Part shown: positions 7,793 to 14,506 of the stretch, one piece after another
Numbering within the stretch: position 1 is the first letter of the stretch
How the letters are laid out: each line of letters opens with the position of its first letter
NCBI GenBank assembly: GCA_002433805.1
Contig: DJIW01000047.1
Span: 20,402-40,405, forward strand
Direction: 5' to 3'
Length of the DNA stretch: 20,004 nt
Source: Competibacteraceae bacterium UBA6584
GTDB lineage: Bacteria; Pseudomonadota; Gammaproteobacteria; Competibacterales; Competibacteraceae
The notes under the pieces: generated by a model
The model's database searches: none
The model's input: only the letters and a program-made list of their open reading frames with translations
What the model was told of the DNA's origin: nothing
Program-made: the position numbers and the translations under genes

Positions 7793-8230
7793 TCAAGCCA
7801 GATTCGAGCGGACCCAGCGCACGATGTCCGCCGCCCCCATCGCGCCGGATTGGCGGGCGATTTCGCGGCCGTCCCGGAATAAGGCCAGCGTCGGAATGCT
7901 GCGGATGTTGTATTGCGCGCCCAAGTCGGGTTCCGCTTCGGTATCGACCTTGGCGACCCGCAGTTGCGGTTCCAGTTGCGCCGCCGCCTGCGCGTAAGCC
8001 GGAGCCATCATCTTGCAGGGGCCGCACCAAGGCGCCCAAAAGTCCACCAACAGCGGGATGTCGTTGCGGGCGAGCTGGCGGGAGAAGGTGGCGGCGGTGA
8101 GTTCCACCGGATGGCCGGCGAACAGCGCCCGGTGGCACTGGCCGCAGTTGGGTTGTTCGTCCAGCCGCCGCGCCGGTAGCCGGTTGATGGCTTGGCAGTG
8201 GGGGCAGACCAGATGCAAGGGGTCGGTCAT
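7793..8230 (-). CDS. trxC: Thioredoxin 2 (TrxC)
   Basis: This 145-aa cytoplasmic thioredoxin has an N-terminal zinc-binding module. The module shows CPHC (Cys9, Cys12) and CGQC (Cys29, Cys32), as in E. coli TrxC. The thioredoxin fold follows with the active site WAPWCGPCK (Cys69, Cys72), the buried Asp in LLVDFWA, and cis-proline in RSIPTLALF. The start ATG at 8230 has GGAG nine bases upstream. It reduces protein disulfides and in other species is linked to oxidative stress. Here it sits 30 bases downstream of cbpM and 22 upstream of the cation efflux gene; a zinc-binding, redox-sensitive thioredoxin next to a metal exporter and a chaperone suggests a shared stress response. Confidence 0.96.
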   Translation of the reverse strand: MTDPLHLVCPHCQAINRLPARRLDEQPNCGQCHRALFAGHPVELTAATFSRQLARNDIPLLVDFWAPWCGPCKMMAPAYAQAAAQLEPQLRVAKVDTEAEPDLGAQYNIRSIPTLALFRDGREIARQSGAMGAADIVRWVRSNLA

Positions 8231-8260
8231 GGCGGATTCTCCAACCGGGCGGGCGACAGG

Positions 8261-8572
8261 CTAGCGTAGTCCGGCGCGTTGCAGCCGGGCGCGCAAGGAC
8301 TCCAGTTCTTCCAACAGATCGGCGACCAGCGCGGCCAGTTCCGGCGAGGCGTCGAAGTCGCGCTCCAGCCGGTGGAGATGGCGGGCGCGCCAGAGTTCGC
8401 GGCGGGTGAAACGCCATTCGCCGTTGCCGTCACCGTCTTGATTCATCAGCAAGCCTTCTTCCACGTGAACCCGCACCCAATCGGGCGAAACCGCGCAAGC
8501 CCCGGCCAATTGATCCAAGGTCAGGCACGAGTCTTCCAAAATCGCGCCGGTCAAAATCTCATCATCGCGCAT
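8261..8572 (-). CDS. cbpM: Chaperone modulator CbpM
   Basis: CbpM is a small MerR-helix-like protein that binds the J domain of CbpA and blocks its co-chaperone activity. The 103-aa product has the expected N-terminal hydrophobic helix (ILEDSCLTLDQLAGACAVS), the turn SPDWVRVHVEEGLL, the RRELWRARHLHRLERDF helix and a C-terminal coiled segment (LVADLLEELESLRARL). The ATG at 8572 is 3 bases after the cbpA stop and has GGGAG eight bases upstream, lying in the end of cbpA. Adjacency to cbpA and length match the family. The insert DGDGNGEW in the wing is longer than in E. coli. Confidence 0.92.
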   Translation of the reverse strand: MRDDEILTGAILEDSCLTLDQLAGACAVSPDWVRVHVEEGLLMNQDGDGNGEWRFTRRELWRARHLHRLERDFDASPELAALVADLLEELESLRARLQRAGLR

Positions 8573-8575
8573 GGC

Positions 8576-9523
8576 TCAAACTCCCGTTTCGGCGCGGGGG
8601 TCAAAGGCCAGTTCCCGCGCCATCGTTTCGTACAGTTCCCGCGCGCGCGGGGTCTCCGCCGCCGGCAGCACCACCCGCAAATCCAACAGCAGATCGCCGG
8701 GCGGGTCGCTGGGAATGCCTTTGCCGCGCACCCGCAGTTGCCGGCCGTTTTGCGCGCCTTCCGGAATCCGCACCTTCAATTGGCCGCCGTCCGGTAGATC
8801 GACCGGAACCACGCCGCCCAGCGCCGCTTCCCACGGCGCGACGGGCAGCGTCAAGTACAAATCACGCCCGTCGATCCGAAAGCGCGGGTGCGGTTTGAAA
8901 TGGATTTCCAGCAGTAAATCGCCCGCCGGGGCATCGCCGAATCCCGCGCCGCCCTGACCGGCCAAGCGGATCATCTGACCCTCGCGCACGCCTTTCGGAA
9001 TCTTGACGTTTAAGGTGCGGCTATCGAGGGCGATCCGCCCCTTGTCGTCCAGCTTGGGCACGCGCAAGCTGATTTGACGGGCCGCGCCGTTGAAGGCGTC
9101 TTCCAGATCGAGCAATACCTCGGCGTGTTGGTCTTGGCCGCGTGCTTGAAAATCCTGCCCCGCCGCGCGCGCGCCGCCTGTCCGGCCGAACAATTCGGCG
9201 AAAAAGTCGCTGAAATCGGCGGTTTCCGCTTGAGAGTAGCCGCGCCCGGGGGGCGCGCGAAAATCGGGCTGCCAGTCTGGGGGCGGTCGAAAATCCTGGC
9301 CCGGATGGTGGCCCTGGCCGAGCTGGTCGTAAGCGGCGCGCTTTTCCGAATCCGACAGCACGGCGTAAGCTTCGTTGACATCTTTCATCCGCGCCTCGGC
9401 GTCCGCCTCCTTGGAGACGTCCGGATGGTATTTGCGGGCGAGCTTGCGAAACGCTTTCTTGATGTCCTCCGCCGTGGCGTCGCGGGCCACGCCCAGAGTT
9501 TGGTAGTAGTCCTTGAAATCCAC
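8576..9523 (-). CDS. cbpA: Curved DNA-binding protein / type II J-protein CbpA
   Basis: CbpA is a DnaJ-like co-chaperone of DnaK that in E. coli also binds nucleoid DNA. The 315-aa product has a J domain at about residues 5-70 with the HPD triad at 33-35, a Pro/Gly/Gln-rich linker at about 71-125 (GQGHHPGQDFRPPPDW), then two C-terminal beta domains (EVLLDLEDAFNGAARQI, LNVKIPKGVREGQMIRLAGQG, PWEAALGG) and no zinc-finger repeats, so type II. The start is GTG at 9523, supported by AGGAG eight bases upstream and a J-domain start MDFKDYYQTLGV. It heads a four-gene operon. A sigma-70-like promoter is visible upstream. Confidence 0.95.
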   Translation of the reverse strand: MDFKDYYQTLGVARDATAEDIKKAFRKLARKYHPDVSKEADAEARMKDVNEAYAVLSDSEKRAAYDQLGQGHHPGQDFRPPPDWQPDFRAPPGRGYSQAETADFSDFFAELFGRTGGARAAGQDFQARGQDQHAEVLLDLEDAFNGAARQISLRVPKLDDKGRIALDSRTLNVKIPKGVREGQMIRLAGQGGAGFGDAPAGDLLLEIHFKPHPRFRIDGRDLYLTLPVAPWEAALGGVVPVDLPDGGQLKVRIPEGAQNGRQLRVRGKGIPSDPPGDLLLDLRVVLPAAETPRARELYETMARELAFDPRAETGV

Positions 9524-9572
9524 GGGCGGCTCTCCTGTAACGGGGTTCAGTCAGCTAAGGGCTCATAACAGC

Positions 9573-9600
9573 AATGTATGCGCGATTCGCCGGATATCAA
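9573..9600 (-). promoter_or_regulatory. Candidate cbpA operon promoter
   Basis: On the minus strand, TTGATA (9600-9595) and TACATT (9578-9573) are separated by 16 bases, a fair sigma-70-like match. A start near 9566 would give a 5' leader of about 43 bases containing the AGGAG site. No heat-shock sigma-32 -10 (CCCCAT) is seen. Confidence 0.42.
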
Positions 9601-9727
9601 GCGCGGTCGGCTGGTTTTCGGGGGCGCGGACCCGCGTCGGCCGCCGACGATTGCAGTTTCATAGTAAGCTTGGCGGAGGGCGGCCGAGCGGTCGCAACGC
9701 CCAGTTTAAAATTTCGAGGGTTCGATT

Positions 9728-10339
9728 TTGCAGCGTTTTTTGATTTTTTTAATAGCGGGGTGGTCCGGATTTTTCGTGATGGCGATCGAGCTGTTGAGCG
9801 GGCGGATTCTCGCGCCTGACTTCGGCAACAGCATTTACGTTTGGGGCGGGGTGATCACGGTGTTCATGCTGGCGCTGTCGGTCGGTTATCTGCTGGGCGG
9901 GCGCTGGTCGCTGCGCGATCCGAGCTTGCGGCGGCTGGCCTTGCTGTTGGTGATCTCCGCCGCCGCCACGATTCCGGTGATCCTGCTGGGCGATGCGGTG
10001 CTCGCCGCAGTGTTCGACCGGATCGACGATCCGCGCTACGGTTCCCTGTTGGCGGCGACCTTATTGTTTTTCGCGCCGACCGTCATTGCGGGCATGGTGT
10101 CGCCCTATGCGGTCCGCCTGCTGGTGCGCGATTCTCGAACCAGCGGCCATTTCGCCGGCTTGCTGTATTTTTTTTCGACCTTCGGTAGCGCGGCGGGAAC
10201 TATCCTGACCTCGTTTTATCTGGTTCTTTACTTTGAAATCAATCAAATCCTGACCGGCTTGATCGGTGTTTCGCTGGCTTTGGGTTTGCTCGCCACCGTC
10301 ATCGGACATCGTGAAAATGCGCCCGATCCATCGTCTTAA
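9728..10339 (+). CDS. Membrane half of a spermidine-synthase-like system
   Basis: This 203-aa hydrophobic protein has about six membrane segments (roughly 3-20, 36-56, 69-88, 105-133, 142-165, 174-194). The motif ELLSGRILAPDFGNSIYVWG in and after helix 1 is the hallmark of the N-terminal membrane domain of proteins annotated as fused MFS/spermidine synthase, as is the SPYAVRLLVRD segment. The start is TTG at 9728, chosen because GAGGG at 9716-9720 lies seven bases upstream and the protein begins at the first helix. The gene stops at 10339, 23 bases inside the next gene, where the synthase domain is encoded separately. The sequence belongs to the family; its transport or anchoring role is not established. 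Confidence 0.85.
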   Translation: MQRFLIFLIAGWSGFFVMAIELLSGRILAPDFGNSIYVWGGVITVFMLALSVGYLLGGRWSLRDPSLRRLALLLVISAAATIPVILLGDAVLAAVFDRIDDPRYGSLLAATLLFFAPTVIAGMVSPYAVRLLVRDSRTSGHFAGLLYFFSTFGSAAGTILTSFYLVLYFEINQILTGLIGVSLALGLLATVIGHRENAPDPSS

Positions 10340-11219
10340 GACGCTGTTCGCGCTGGTTGTCTCGCTTGTGACTACCTCATCCGCCGCCGCCAACGTCATC
10401 CATACCGAGAAGTCGCTGTATCGCAATATCCTGATTTACGAGGAAGGCGGCCAGCGCTGCATGAGTTTTAGCCGGCGGGAGCAAAGCACGCGGCAAACCT
10501 GCAAGTCCTTGAGCGATCCCGATGAATTTGTGTTCACTTATACCAAGATGATGATGGGCGCGCTGTACTTGAATCCCGATCCTCATCGAGTTTTGATCAT
10601 TGGGTTGGGTGGGGGCGTGCTGCCGACGGCGCTGGCGGCGATCTATCCCGACGCGGCCATCGACATCGTGGAAATCGATCCGGCGGTGGTCAGGGTCGCC
10701 AAGCAGTTTTTTGGGTTCAATCCGAGCGCAAAAATACGGGTGATCGAGGAAGACGGGCGGGTGTTCGCCAAACGGGCCGGTCAAGCCGACGGGCGCTACG
10801 ATCTGATCATGCTGGATGCCTTCGATCACCAGTACATTCCCGAACACTTGCTGACCCAGGAATTTCTACTGGAGATCAAGAAGCTGCTGACAACCGACGG
10901 GGTTTTGGCGGCGAATACCTTTTCAACCAGCCAGCTCTACGACCACGAGTCGACAACTTATCAATCCGTCTTCGGCGATTTTTACAACCTGCGGGTGCAG
11001 TGGAAGAACCGCATCATTCTGGCCAAATTGGGCGGATTGCCCGCCCGCGAGGCGCTCGAAACTCACGCCGCCGCGCTGGAGTCGAAGCTGCAAGCGCTCG
11101 GCTTCGGCCGCGATTGGTTGCTGCCGCTGTTTTCGACCAAGCCGGATTGGAAAGCGGACGCCCGCGTTTTGACCGATCAGTATTCGCCTTCTAACCTGTT
11201 GAATACGCCGGTGTTTTAG
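10317..11219 (+). CDS. Spermidine synthase-like SAM-binding protein with N-terminal signal sequence
   Basis: The product is 300 aa from the ATG at 10317, overlapping the membrane partner by 23 bases. The N-terminus reads as a signal peptide: basic MRPIHRLK, hydrophobic TLFALVVSLVTT, then SSAAAN with a possible cleavage near residues 25-26. The rest is a Rossmann methyltransferase-like domain of the spermidine synthase superfamily: VLIIGLGGGVLPTALA (GGG at 98-100), VEIDP (acidic SAM-contact at 119-121), EEDGRVF, and LDAFDHQYIPEHLLTQEF (Asp167, Asp170). The usual polyamine-site DSTDP-type motif is replaced by LDAFD, so true aminopropyl transfer is uncertain. Two cysteines (48, 62) could pair if exported. 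The family is often fused to a membrane domain; here it is split. Substrate unknown. Confidence 0.82.
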   Translation: MRPIHRLKTLFALVVSLVTTSSAAANVIHTEKSLYRNILIYEEGGQRCMSFSRREQSTRQTCKSLSDPDEFVFTYTKMMMGALYLNPDPHRVLIIGLGGGVLPTALAAIYPDAAIDIVEIDPAVVRVAKQFFGFNPSAKIRVIEEDGRVFAKRAGQADGRYDLIMLDAFDHQYIPEHLLTQEFLLEIKKLLTTDGVLAANTFSTSQLYDHESTTYQSVFGDFYNLRVQWKNRIILAKLGGLPAREALETHAAALESKLQALGFGRDWLLPLFSTKPDWKADARVLTDQYSPSNLLNTPVF

Positions 11220-11240
11220 CCGGTTTCCGCCGGCTTCTGT
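11218..11240 (+). terminator. Weak intrinsic terminator candidate at convergent ends
   Basis: AGCCGG (11218-11223) and CCGGCT (11230-11235) form a perfect 6-bp stem with a 6-base loop, followed by TCTGT. It begins within the stop codon of the synthase-like gene and could end its transcript; the T-run is poor. Confidence 0.4.
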
Positions 11241-11719
11241 CACGCAACTGACTGGCCGATGCGATCCAGTTCGGCCTTGAAACGGCTAGGGTCGTTTTTT
11301 AACTCGTTCAGCGGCAGGGCGAAAAACGCCTCGATCCGCGCCCGGAGTATTCGGTAGGCGCGTGCGAACGCCGCGTCGATTTCCTCGTCGGTCCCGGCGG
11401 CGCGGGCCGGATCGTCCACGCCCCAATGGGTCCGCAACGCCGGTCCCAGATAGGCCGGACACGTTTCGCCCGCCGCGCTGGCGCAGACCGTGATGACGAT
11501 GTCCGGCGTCACCGGCAGGTCATCCCAGGATTTGCTGTAATAGCCTTCGGTCGAGATGCCTTCCCGCGCCAGCAGCGCCAGCGAGCGGGGATGGATTTGG
11601 CCGGTCGGATGGCTGCCGGCGCTTAGGGCTTTCCAACCCGGCGGGGCGAGGTGGTTGAAAGCGGCCTCGCCCAGGATCGAGCGGCAGGAATTGCCCGTGC
11701 ACAGAAACAGTACGTTCAT
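11240..11719 (-). CDS. arsC: Thioredoxin-coupled arsenate reductase ArsC
   Basis: This 159-aa cytoplasmic enzyme reduces arsenate to arsenite for export. It has the low-molecular-weight tyrosine phosphatase fold with the P-loop CTGNSCRS (Cys7 to Ser14) right at the N-terminus, then the two resolving cysteines Cys79 and Cys87 in ITVCASAAGETCP, spaced as in the thioredoxin-dependent ArsC group (Cys10/82/89 in S. aureus). The acidic loop HWGVDDPA supplies the general acid. It lies 34 bases after acr3 as the last gene of the arsenic operon. No clear Shine-Dalgarno is seen. Reduction could be served by the thioredoxin system, for instance the TrxC nearby, but that is inference. Confidence 0.94.
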   Translation of the reverse strand: MNVLFLCTGNSCRSILGEAAFNHLAPPGWKALSAGSHPTGQIHPRSLALLAREGISTEGYYSKSWDDLPVTPDIVITVCASAAGETCPAYLGPALRTHWGVDDPARAAGTDEEIDAAFARAYRILRARIEAFFALPLNELKNDPSRFKAELDRIGQSVA

Positions 11720-11753
11720 GTCGTCGGTGTCCAGCGAAGGTGGGAAAATCGAA

Positions 11754-12854
11754 CTAGCGCGCGGTTTCCGGAGCCGGAAGCGGGAGGCCCCGCTCGTACC
11801 AGCCGCGACTGCGGTTGACGATCTGGGCCACCAACAGCATCACCGGCACCTCGATCAGCACACCGACCACGGTCGCCAGCGCCGCGCCCGACTCGAAACC
11901 AAACAAGGCAATTGCCGCCGCCACCGCGAGTTCAAAAAAATTGCTGGCGCCGATCAGGGCGGAGGGACCCGCCACGCAATGCGGCGAACCGACTTTGCGG
12001 TTTAGCCAGTACGCCAGCCCGGCGTTGAAAAACACTTGAAACAAGATCGGCACGGCCAGCAACAAAATCACTAGCGGCTGGCGGACGATCTGTTCGCCCT
12101 GAAAGCCGAACAGCAGCACCAAGGTCGTCAGCAGCGCCACCAGCGAAACCGGGCCGAGCGTTTCCAGCAATCGCGCCAAACCCGACGGGCCTTGGACCCT
12201 CAACACCGCGCCGCGCACCACTTGAGCGATGAGCAACGGAATGACGATGTACAGCACCACCGACAAGAACAGGGTTTGCCACGGCACCACGATGGAGGTC
12301 AACCCCAGCAGCAGGGCCACAATGGGGCCGAAGGCGAATACCATGATCAGATCGTTCAGCCCGACCTGGGTCAGGGTGAAATGCGGTTCGCCTCGGGTCA
12401 GGTTACTCCAAACGAACACCATCGCGGTGCAGGGCGCGGCGGCCAGCAAAATCAATCCGGCGATATAGGATTCGATGTGTTCGGCCGGCAGCAGCGGCGC
12501 GAACAAGCCGCCGACGAACAGCCAACCGAGCAGCGCCATCGAAAAGGGTTTAATGCCCCAATTGATGAACAGCGTGACGCCGATCCCGCGCCAGTATTGA
12601 CCGACCTCGCGCAGCGCGGAGAAGTCGATCTTGACCAGCATCGGAACGATCATCAGCCAGATCAGCACCGCCACCGGCAGGTTGACCCGCGCGAGTTCCA
12701 GCTTGCCGATGGTTTGAAATAGATCCGGCAACCCATGGCCCAGCAGGATGCCGGTGACGATGCACAGCGCCACCCACAGGCTCAAGTAGCGCTCGAAAAG
12801 GCCCAGCCGAACTCCTTCGGCGGCTTTGGGGTTGGCTTCGCAAACGGCGCTCAT
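11754..12854 (-). CDS. acr3: Arsenite efflux transporter Acr3
   Basis: This 366-aa inner-membrane protein with about ten helices exports arsenite. It is of the ACR3 (BART superfamily) type rather than ArsB: markers are YLSLWVALCIVTGILLGH at the first helix, LLAAAPCTAMVFVWSNLTRG with the conserved arsenite-site cysteine, the helix GLNDLIMVFAFGP, and the C-terminal AGPSALIGASNFFELAVA crossover segment. The start is the ATG at 12854 (MSAVCEANPK), overlapping the arsR stop as ATGA; a 21-codon upstream extension lies in arsR and is rejected. It is followed by arsC after 34 bases. Some databases call this gene arsB. Confidence 0.95.
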   Translation of the reverse strand: MSAVCEANPKAAEGVRLGLFERYLSLWVALCIVTGILLGHGLPDLFQTIGKLELARVNLPVAVLIWLMIVPMLVKIDFSALREVGQYWRGIGVTLFINWGIKPFSMALLGWLFVGGLFAPLLPAEHIESYIAGLILLAAAPCTAMVFVWSNLTRGEPHFTLTQVGLNDLIMVFAFGPIVALLLGLTSIVVPWQTLFLSVVLYIVIPLLIAQVVRGAVLRVQGPSGLARLLETLGPVSLVALLTTLVLLFGFQGEQIVRQPLVILLLAVPILFQVFFNAGLAYWLNRKVGSPHCVAGPSALIGASNFFELAVAAAIALFGFESGAALATVVGVLIEVPVMLLVAQIVNRSRGWYERGLPLPAPETAR

Positions 12855-13180
12855 TCGTTGTTCTCCGGCAAGGTGGTTCCGATCTTGTCGCCCAGCATGG
12901 CGGGCAGGTTGCAGCAATGCTCGGTCAAATAGGCCAGCAGCTCGACGATCGCTTCACAGCGCGCCTGATAGATCAACAGGCGGCCCTCGCGGCGGCAATC
13001 GAGCAGGCCGGCCTGCTGCAAGGTTTTCAGGTGGAACGACAGGGTTGCCAGTGGCAGGCCAAAACGCTCGCCTACCTGGCCGGCGGGTTGCGGGCCGGTT
13101 TGCGCCAGATGACGGAAAATCTGTAGGCGAGTGTCTTGCGCGAGCGCGCTCAAAATGGCGATGGCGACCGACGTTTCCAT
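12851..13180 (-). CDS. arsR: Arsenic-responsive repressor ArsR
   Basis: This 109-aa ArsR/SmtB-family winged-helix repressor starts at the ATG at 13180 (METSVAIAILSALAQ). The recognition region is LPLATLSFHLKTLQQAGLL and the wing is CRREGRLLIYQA. The vicinal cysteines Cys89-Cys90 (EHCCNLP) sit at the C-terminal helix, like the Cys95-Cys96 pair of Acidithiobacillus ferrooxidans ArsR, rather than the CVC motif in the DNA-binding helix of the E. coli plasmid type. Arsenite binding should release the operator. The frame extends 12 codons upstream to a TTG, but that stretch is the promoter. The gene is coupled to acr3 by an ATGA overlap. Confidence 0.94.
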   Translation of the reverse strand: METSVAIAILSALAQDTRLQIFRHLAQTGPQPAGQVGERFGLPLATLSFHLKTLQQAGLLDCRREGRLLIYQARCEAIVELLAYLTEHCCNLPAMLGDKIGTTLPENNE

Positions 13181-13216
13181 ATTTCCAAATATATAGAAAT
13201 GTTTTGGCGCAAGCAA
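13181..13216 (-). promoter_or_regulatory. arsR promoter and operator
   Basis: On the minus strand, TTGCTT (13216-13211) and TATATT (13193-13188) are separated by exactly 17 bases, a good sigma-70 arrangement. Overlapping the -10 is a perfect inverted repeat ATTTC/GAAAT (13181-13185 and 13196-13200, 10-base spacer), matching ArsR-type AT-rich operators. The dyad ends on the base before the arsR ATG, so transcription would start at or within a few bases of the start codon. Confidence 0.65.
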
Positions 13217-13261
13217 TGCCGGTTTAGGGCCTTAGCGAACGTCAGAGCGCGTTTTTAGACG

Positions 13262-13289
13262 AGAGCGCCCGGCCAGCGTCCGGCGCTCT
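13262..13289. terminator. Strong hairpin between aroG and arsR
   Basis: AGAGCGCC (13262-13269) and GGCGCTCT (13282-13289) pair perfectly, and with one bulged C the stem reaches 10 bp. It lies 25-53 bases beyond the DAHP synthase stop, so it may mark the 3' end of that transcript. The T-rich side (TTTCTT) is downstream on the plus strand, while the minus strand continues into TAAAAA, so it is not a textbook minus-strand terminator. Confidence 0.45.
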
Positions 13290-13314
13290 TTCTTGACTGT
13301 CGGAAGCAACGCGA

Positions 13315-14388
13315 TCAACCGGCCATCCGGCCCGGCAGCACGTCTTTCAGCTTGGCGCGCGCTTCGCGCAGCATCTTTTCGGTGGTCGGCCAGTCGATGC
13401 AGGCGTCCGTGACCGATACGCCGTATTGGAGCTGGCTGCGGTCGGCGGGAATGGATTGATTGCCCCATCCCAGATTGCTTTCGACCATCAAGCCGATGAT
13501 CGATTGATTGCCTTCGAGGATTTGATGGACGCAATCGCGCATCACCAGAGGTTGGACGGCCGGGTCCTTGAAGGAATTGGCGTGGCTGCAATCGACCACG
13601 ATATTCACCGGCAACTTCTTTTCGCGCAGGGCTTTTTCGCTCAGCGCGATGGATACCGAATCGTAGTTGGGCCGGTCGCCGCCGCGCAGCACCATGTGGC
13701 CGTAACGGTTGCCGGTGGTGCGGATGACCGCCGAGCGTCCGAACTGATCGATGCCGAGGAAACTGTGCGGGCGGGCGGCGGACTGCAAGGCGTTGATCGC
13801 GACTTCCAAGCTGCCGTTGGTGCCGTTCTTGAAGCCGACCGGGGTGGACAATCCGCTGGCGATTTCTCGATGAGTTTGCGACTCGGTGGTCCGCGCTCCG
13901 ATGGCGGTCCAGGCGATCAAGTCGGAAACATATTGCGGGCTGATCGGGTCGAGCGCCTCGGTGCCGGCGGGCAGCCCCATTTCCGCCAGTTCCAGCAACA
14001 AGCCGCGCGCTACTTGCAGGCCTTCCTCGATGTGGAAGGAATCGTCCATGCGCGGGTCGTTGATCAGGCCCTTCCAACCGACCGTGGTGCGCGGCTTTTC
14101 GAAATACACCCGCATGATGATGAACAAGGTATCGTTCACCTCATCGGCCAGCGCTTTCAACCGTTGGGCATAGTCGCGCGCCGCCGCGACATCGTGAATC
14201 GAACAGGGGCCGACCACCACGAACAGTCGCGGGTCTTGGCGGTCGAGAATGCGTTGCAAGGTCTGCCGGCCTTCGAGCACCGTGCGTTCGGCGTTATCGG
14301 TCAGCGGTAGTTTCTGTTTGATTTCTTCGGGCGTCAGCAGCACGTCTTGAGCGGAGACATTAACGTTGTGGATCAGATTCGGATGCAT
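13315..14388 (-). CDS. 3-deoxy-7-phosphoheptulonate (DAHP) synthase, class I AroF/G/H type
   Basis: The enzyme condenses phosphoenolpyruvate and erythrose 4-phosphate, the first step of the shikimate pathway. The 357-aa product starts at the ATG at 14388, preceded by AGGA at about 9 bases; an upstream TTG would add eight residues. Signature segments are VVVGPCSIHD, RVYFEKPRTTVGWKGLINDP, TPVGFKNGTNG, GGDRPNYDS and DCSHANSFKDP. The metal ligands of E. coli AroG (Cys61, His268, Glu302, Asp326) are matched by Cys62, His269, Glu303 and Asp328. Whether it is the Phe-, Tyr- or Trp-sensitive isoenzyme cannot be told by eye, so no F/G/H letter is assigned. It follows the HAD gene by 118 bases, probably with its own leader. 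Confidence 0.95.
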   Translation of the reverse strand: MHPNLIHNVNVSAQDVLLTPEEIKQKLPLTDNAERTVLEGRQTLQRILDRQDPRLFVVVGPCSIHDVAAARDYAQRLKALADEVNDTLFIIMRVYFEKPRTTVGWKGLINDPRMDDSFHIEEGLQVARGLLLELAEMGLPAGTEALDPISPQYVSDLIAWTAIGARTTESQTHREIASGLSTPVGFKNGTNGSLEVAINALQSAARPHSFLGIDQFGRSAVIRTTGNRYGHMVLRGGDRPNYDSVSIALSEKALREKKLPVNIVVDCSHANSFKDPAVQPLVMRDCVHQILEGNQSIIGLMVESNLGWGNQSIPADRSQLQYGVSVTDACIDWPTTEKMLREARAKLKDVLPGRMAG

Positions 14389-14417
14389 GGAGGTTCCTGC
14401 GGAAAGTGACAAAAGAC

Positions 14418-14450
14418 GGCCCCTGAGTCAGGCGCGATCATAAAGGGGCC
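14418..14450 (-). promoter_or_regulatory. Leader hairpin upstream of DAHP synthase gene
   Basis: GGCCCCT (14418-14424) and AGGGGCC (14444-14450) form a perfect 7-bp stem with a 19-base loop that itself contains most of the small dyad CCTGA-G-TCAGG (14422-14432 on the plus strand). On the minus strand the stem is followed by GTCTTTTGTC. It could terminate the upstream transcript, attenuate the DAHP synthase gene, or stabilise its 5' end; the sequence alone does not decide. A poor promoter (TTCCCC, 17 bases, TATTAT at 14459-14454) lies just upstream. Confidence 0.4.
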
Positions 14451-14506
14451 CTCATAATAGTGGAGCGGCGTGGCTAGGGGAATGACCGAGCGATTGGCGA
14501 TTCACC

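Noticed and set aside
6919..8100. Long plus-strand open frame of 393 codons opposite the cation efflux and thioredoxin genes
   Set aside because: It is a shadow of high-GC genes on the other strand: rich in Gln, Arg and His, with no recognisable domain, and it crosses two well-supported minus-strand genes.
13426..14310. 294-codon plus-strand frame opposite the DAHP synthase gene
   Set aside because: It mirrors a full-length enzyme with all metal ligands on the minus strand; the plus-strand product shows no family features.
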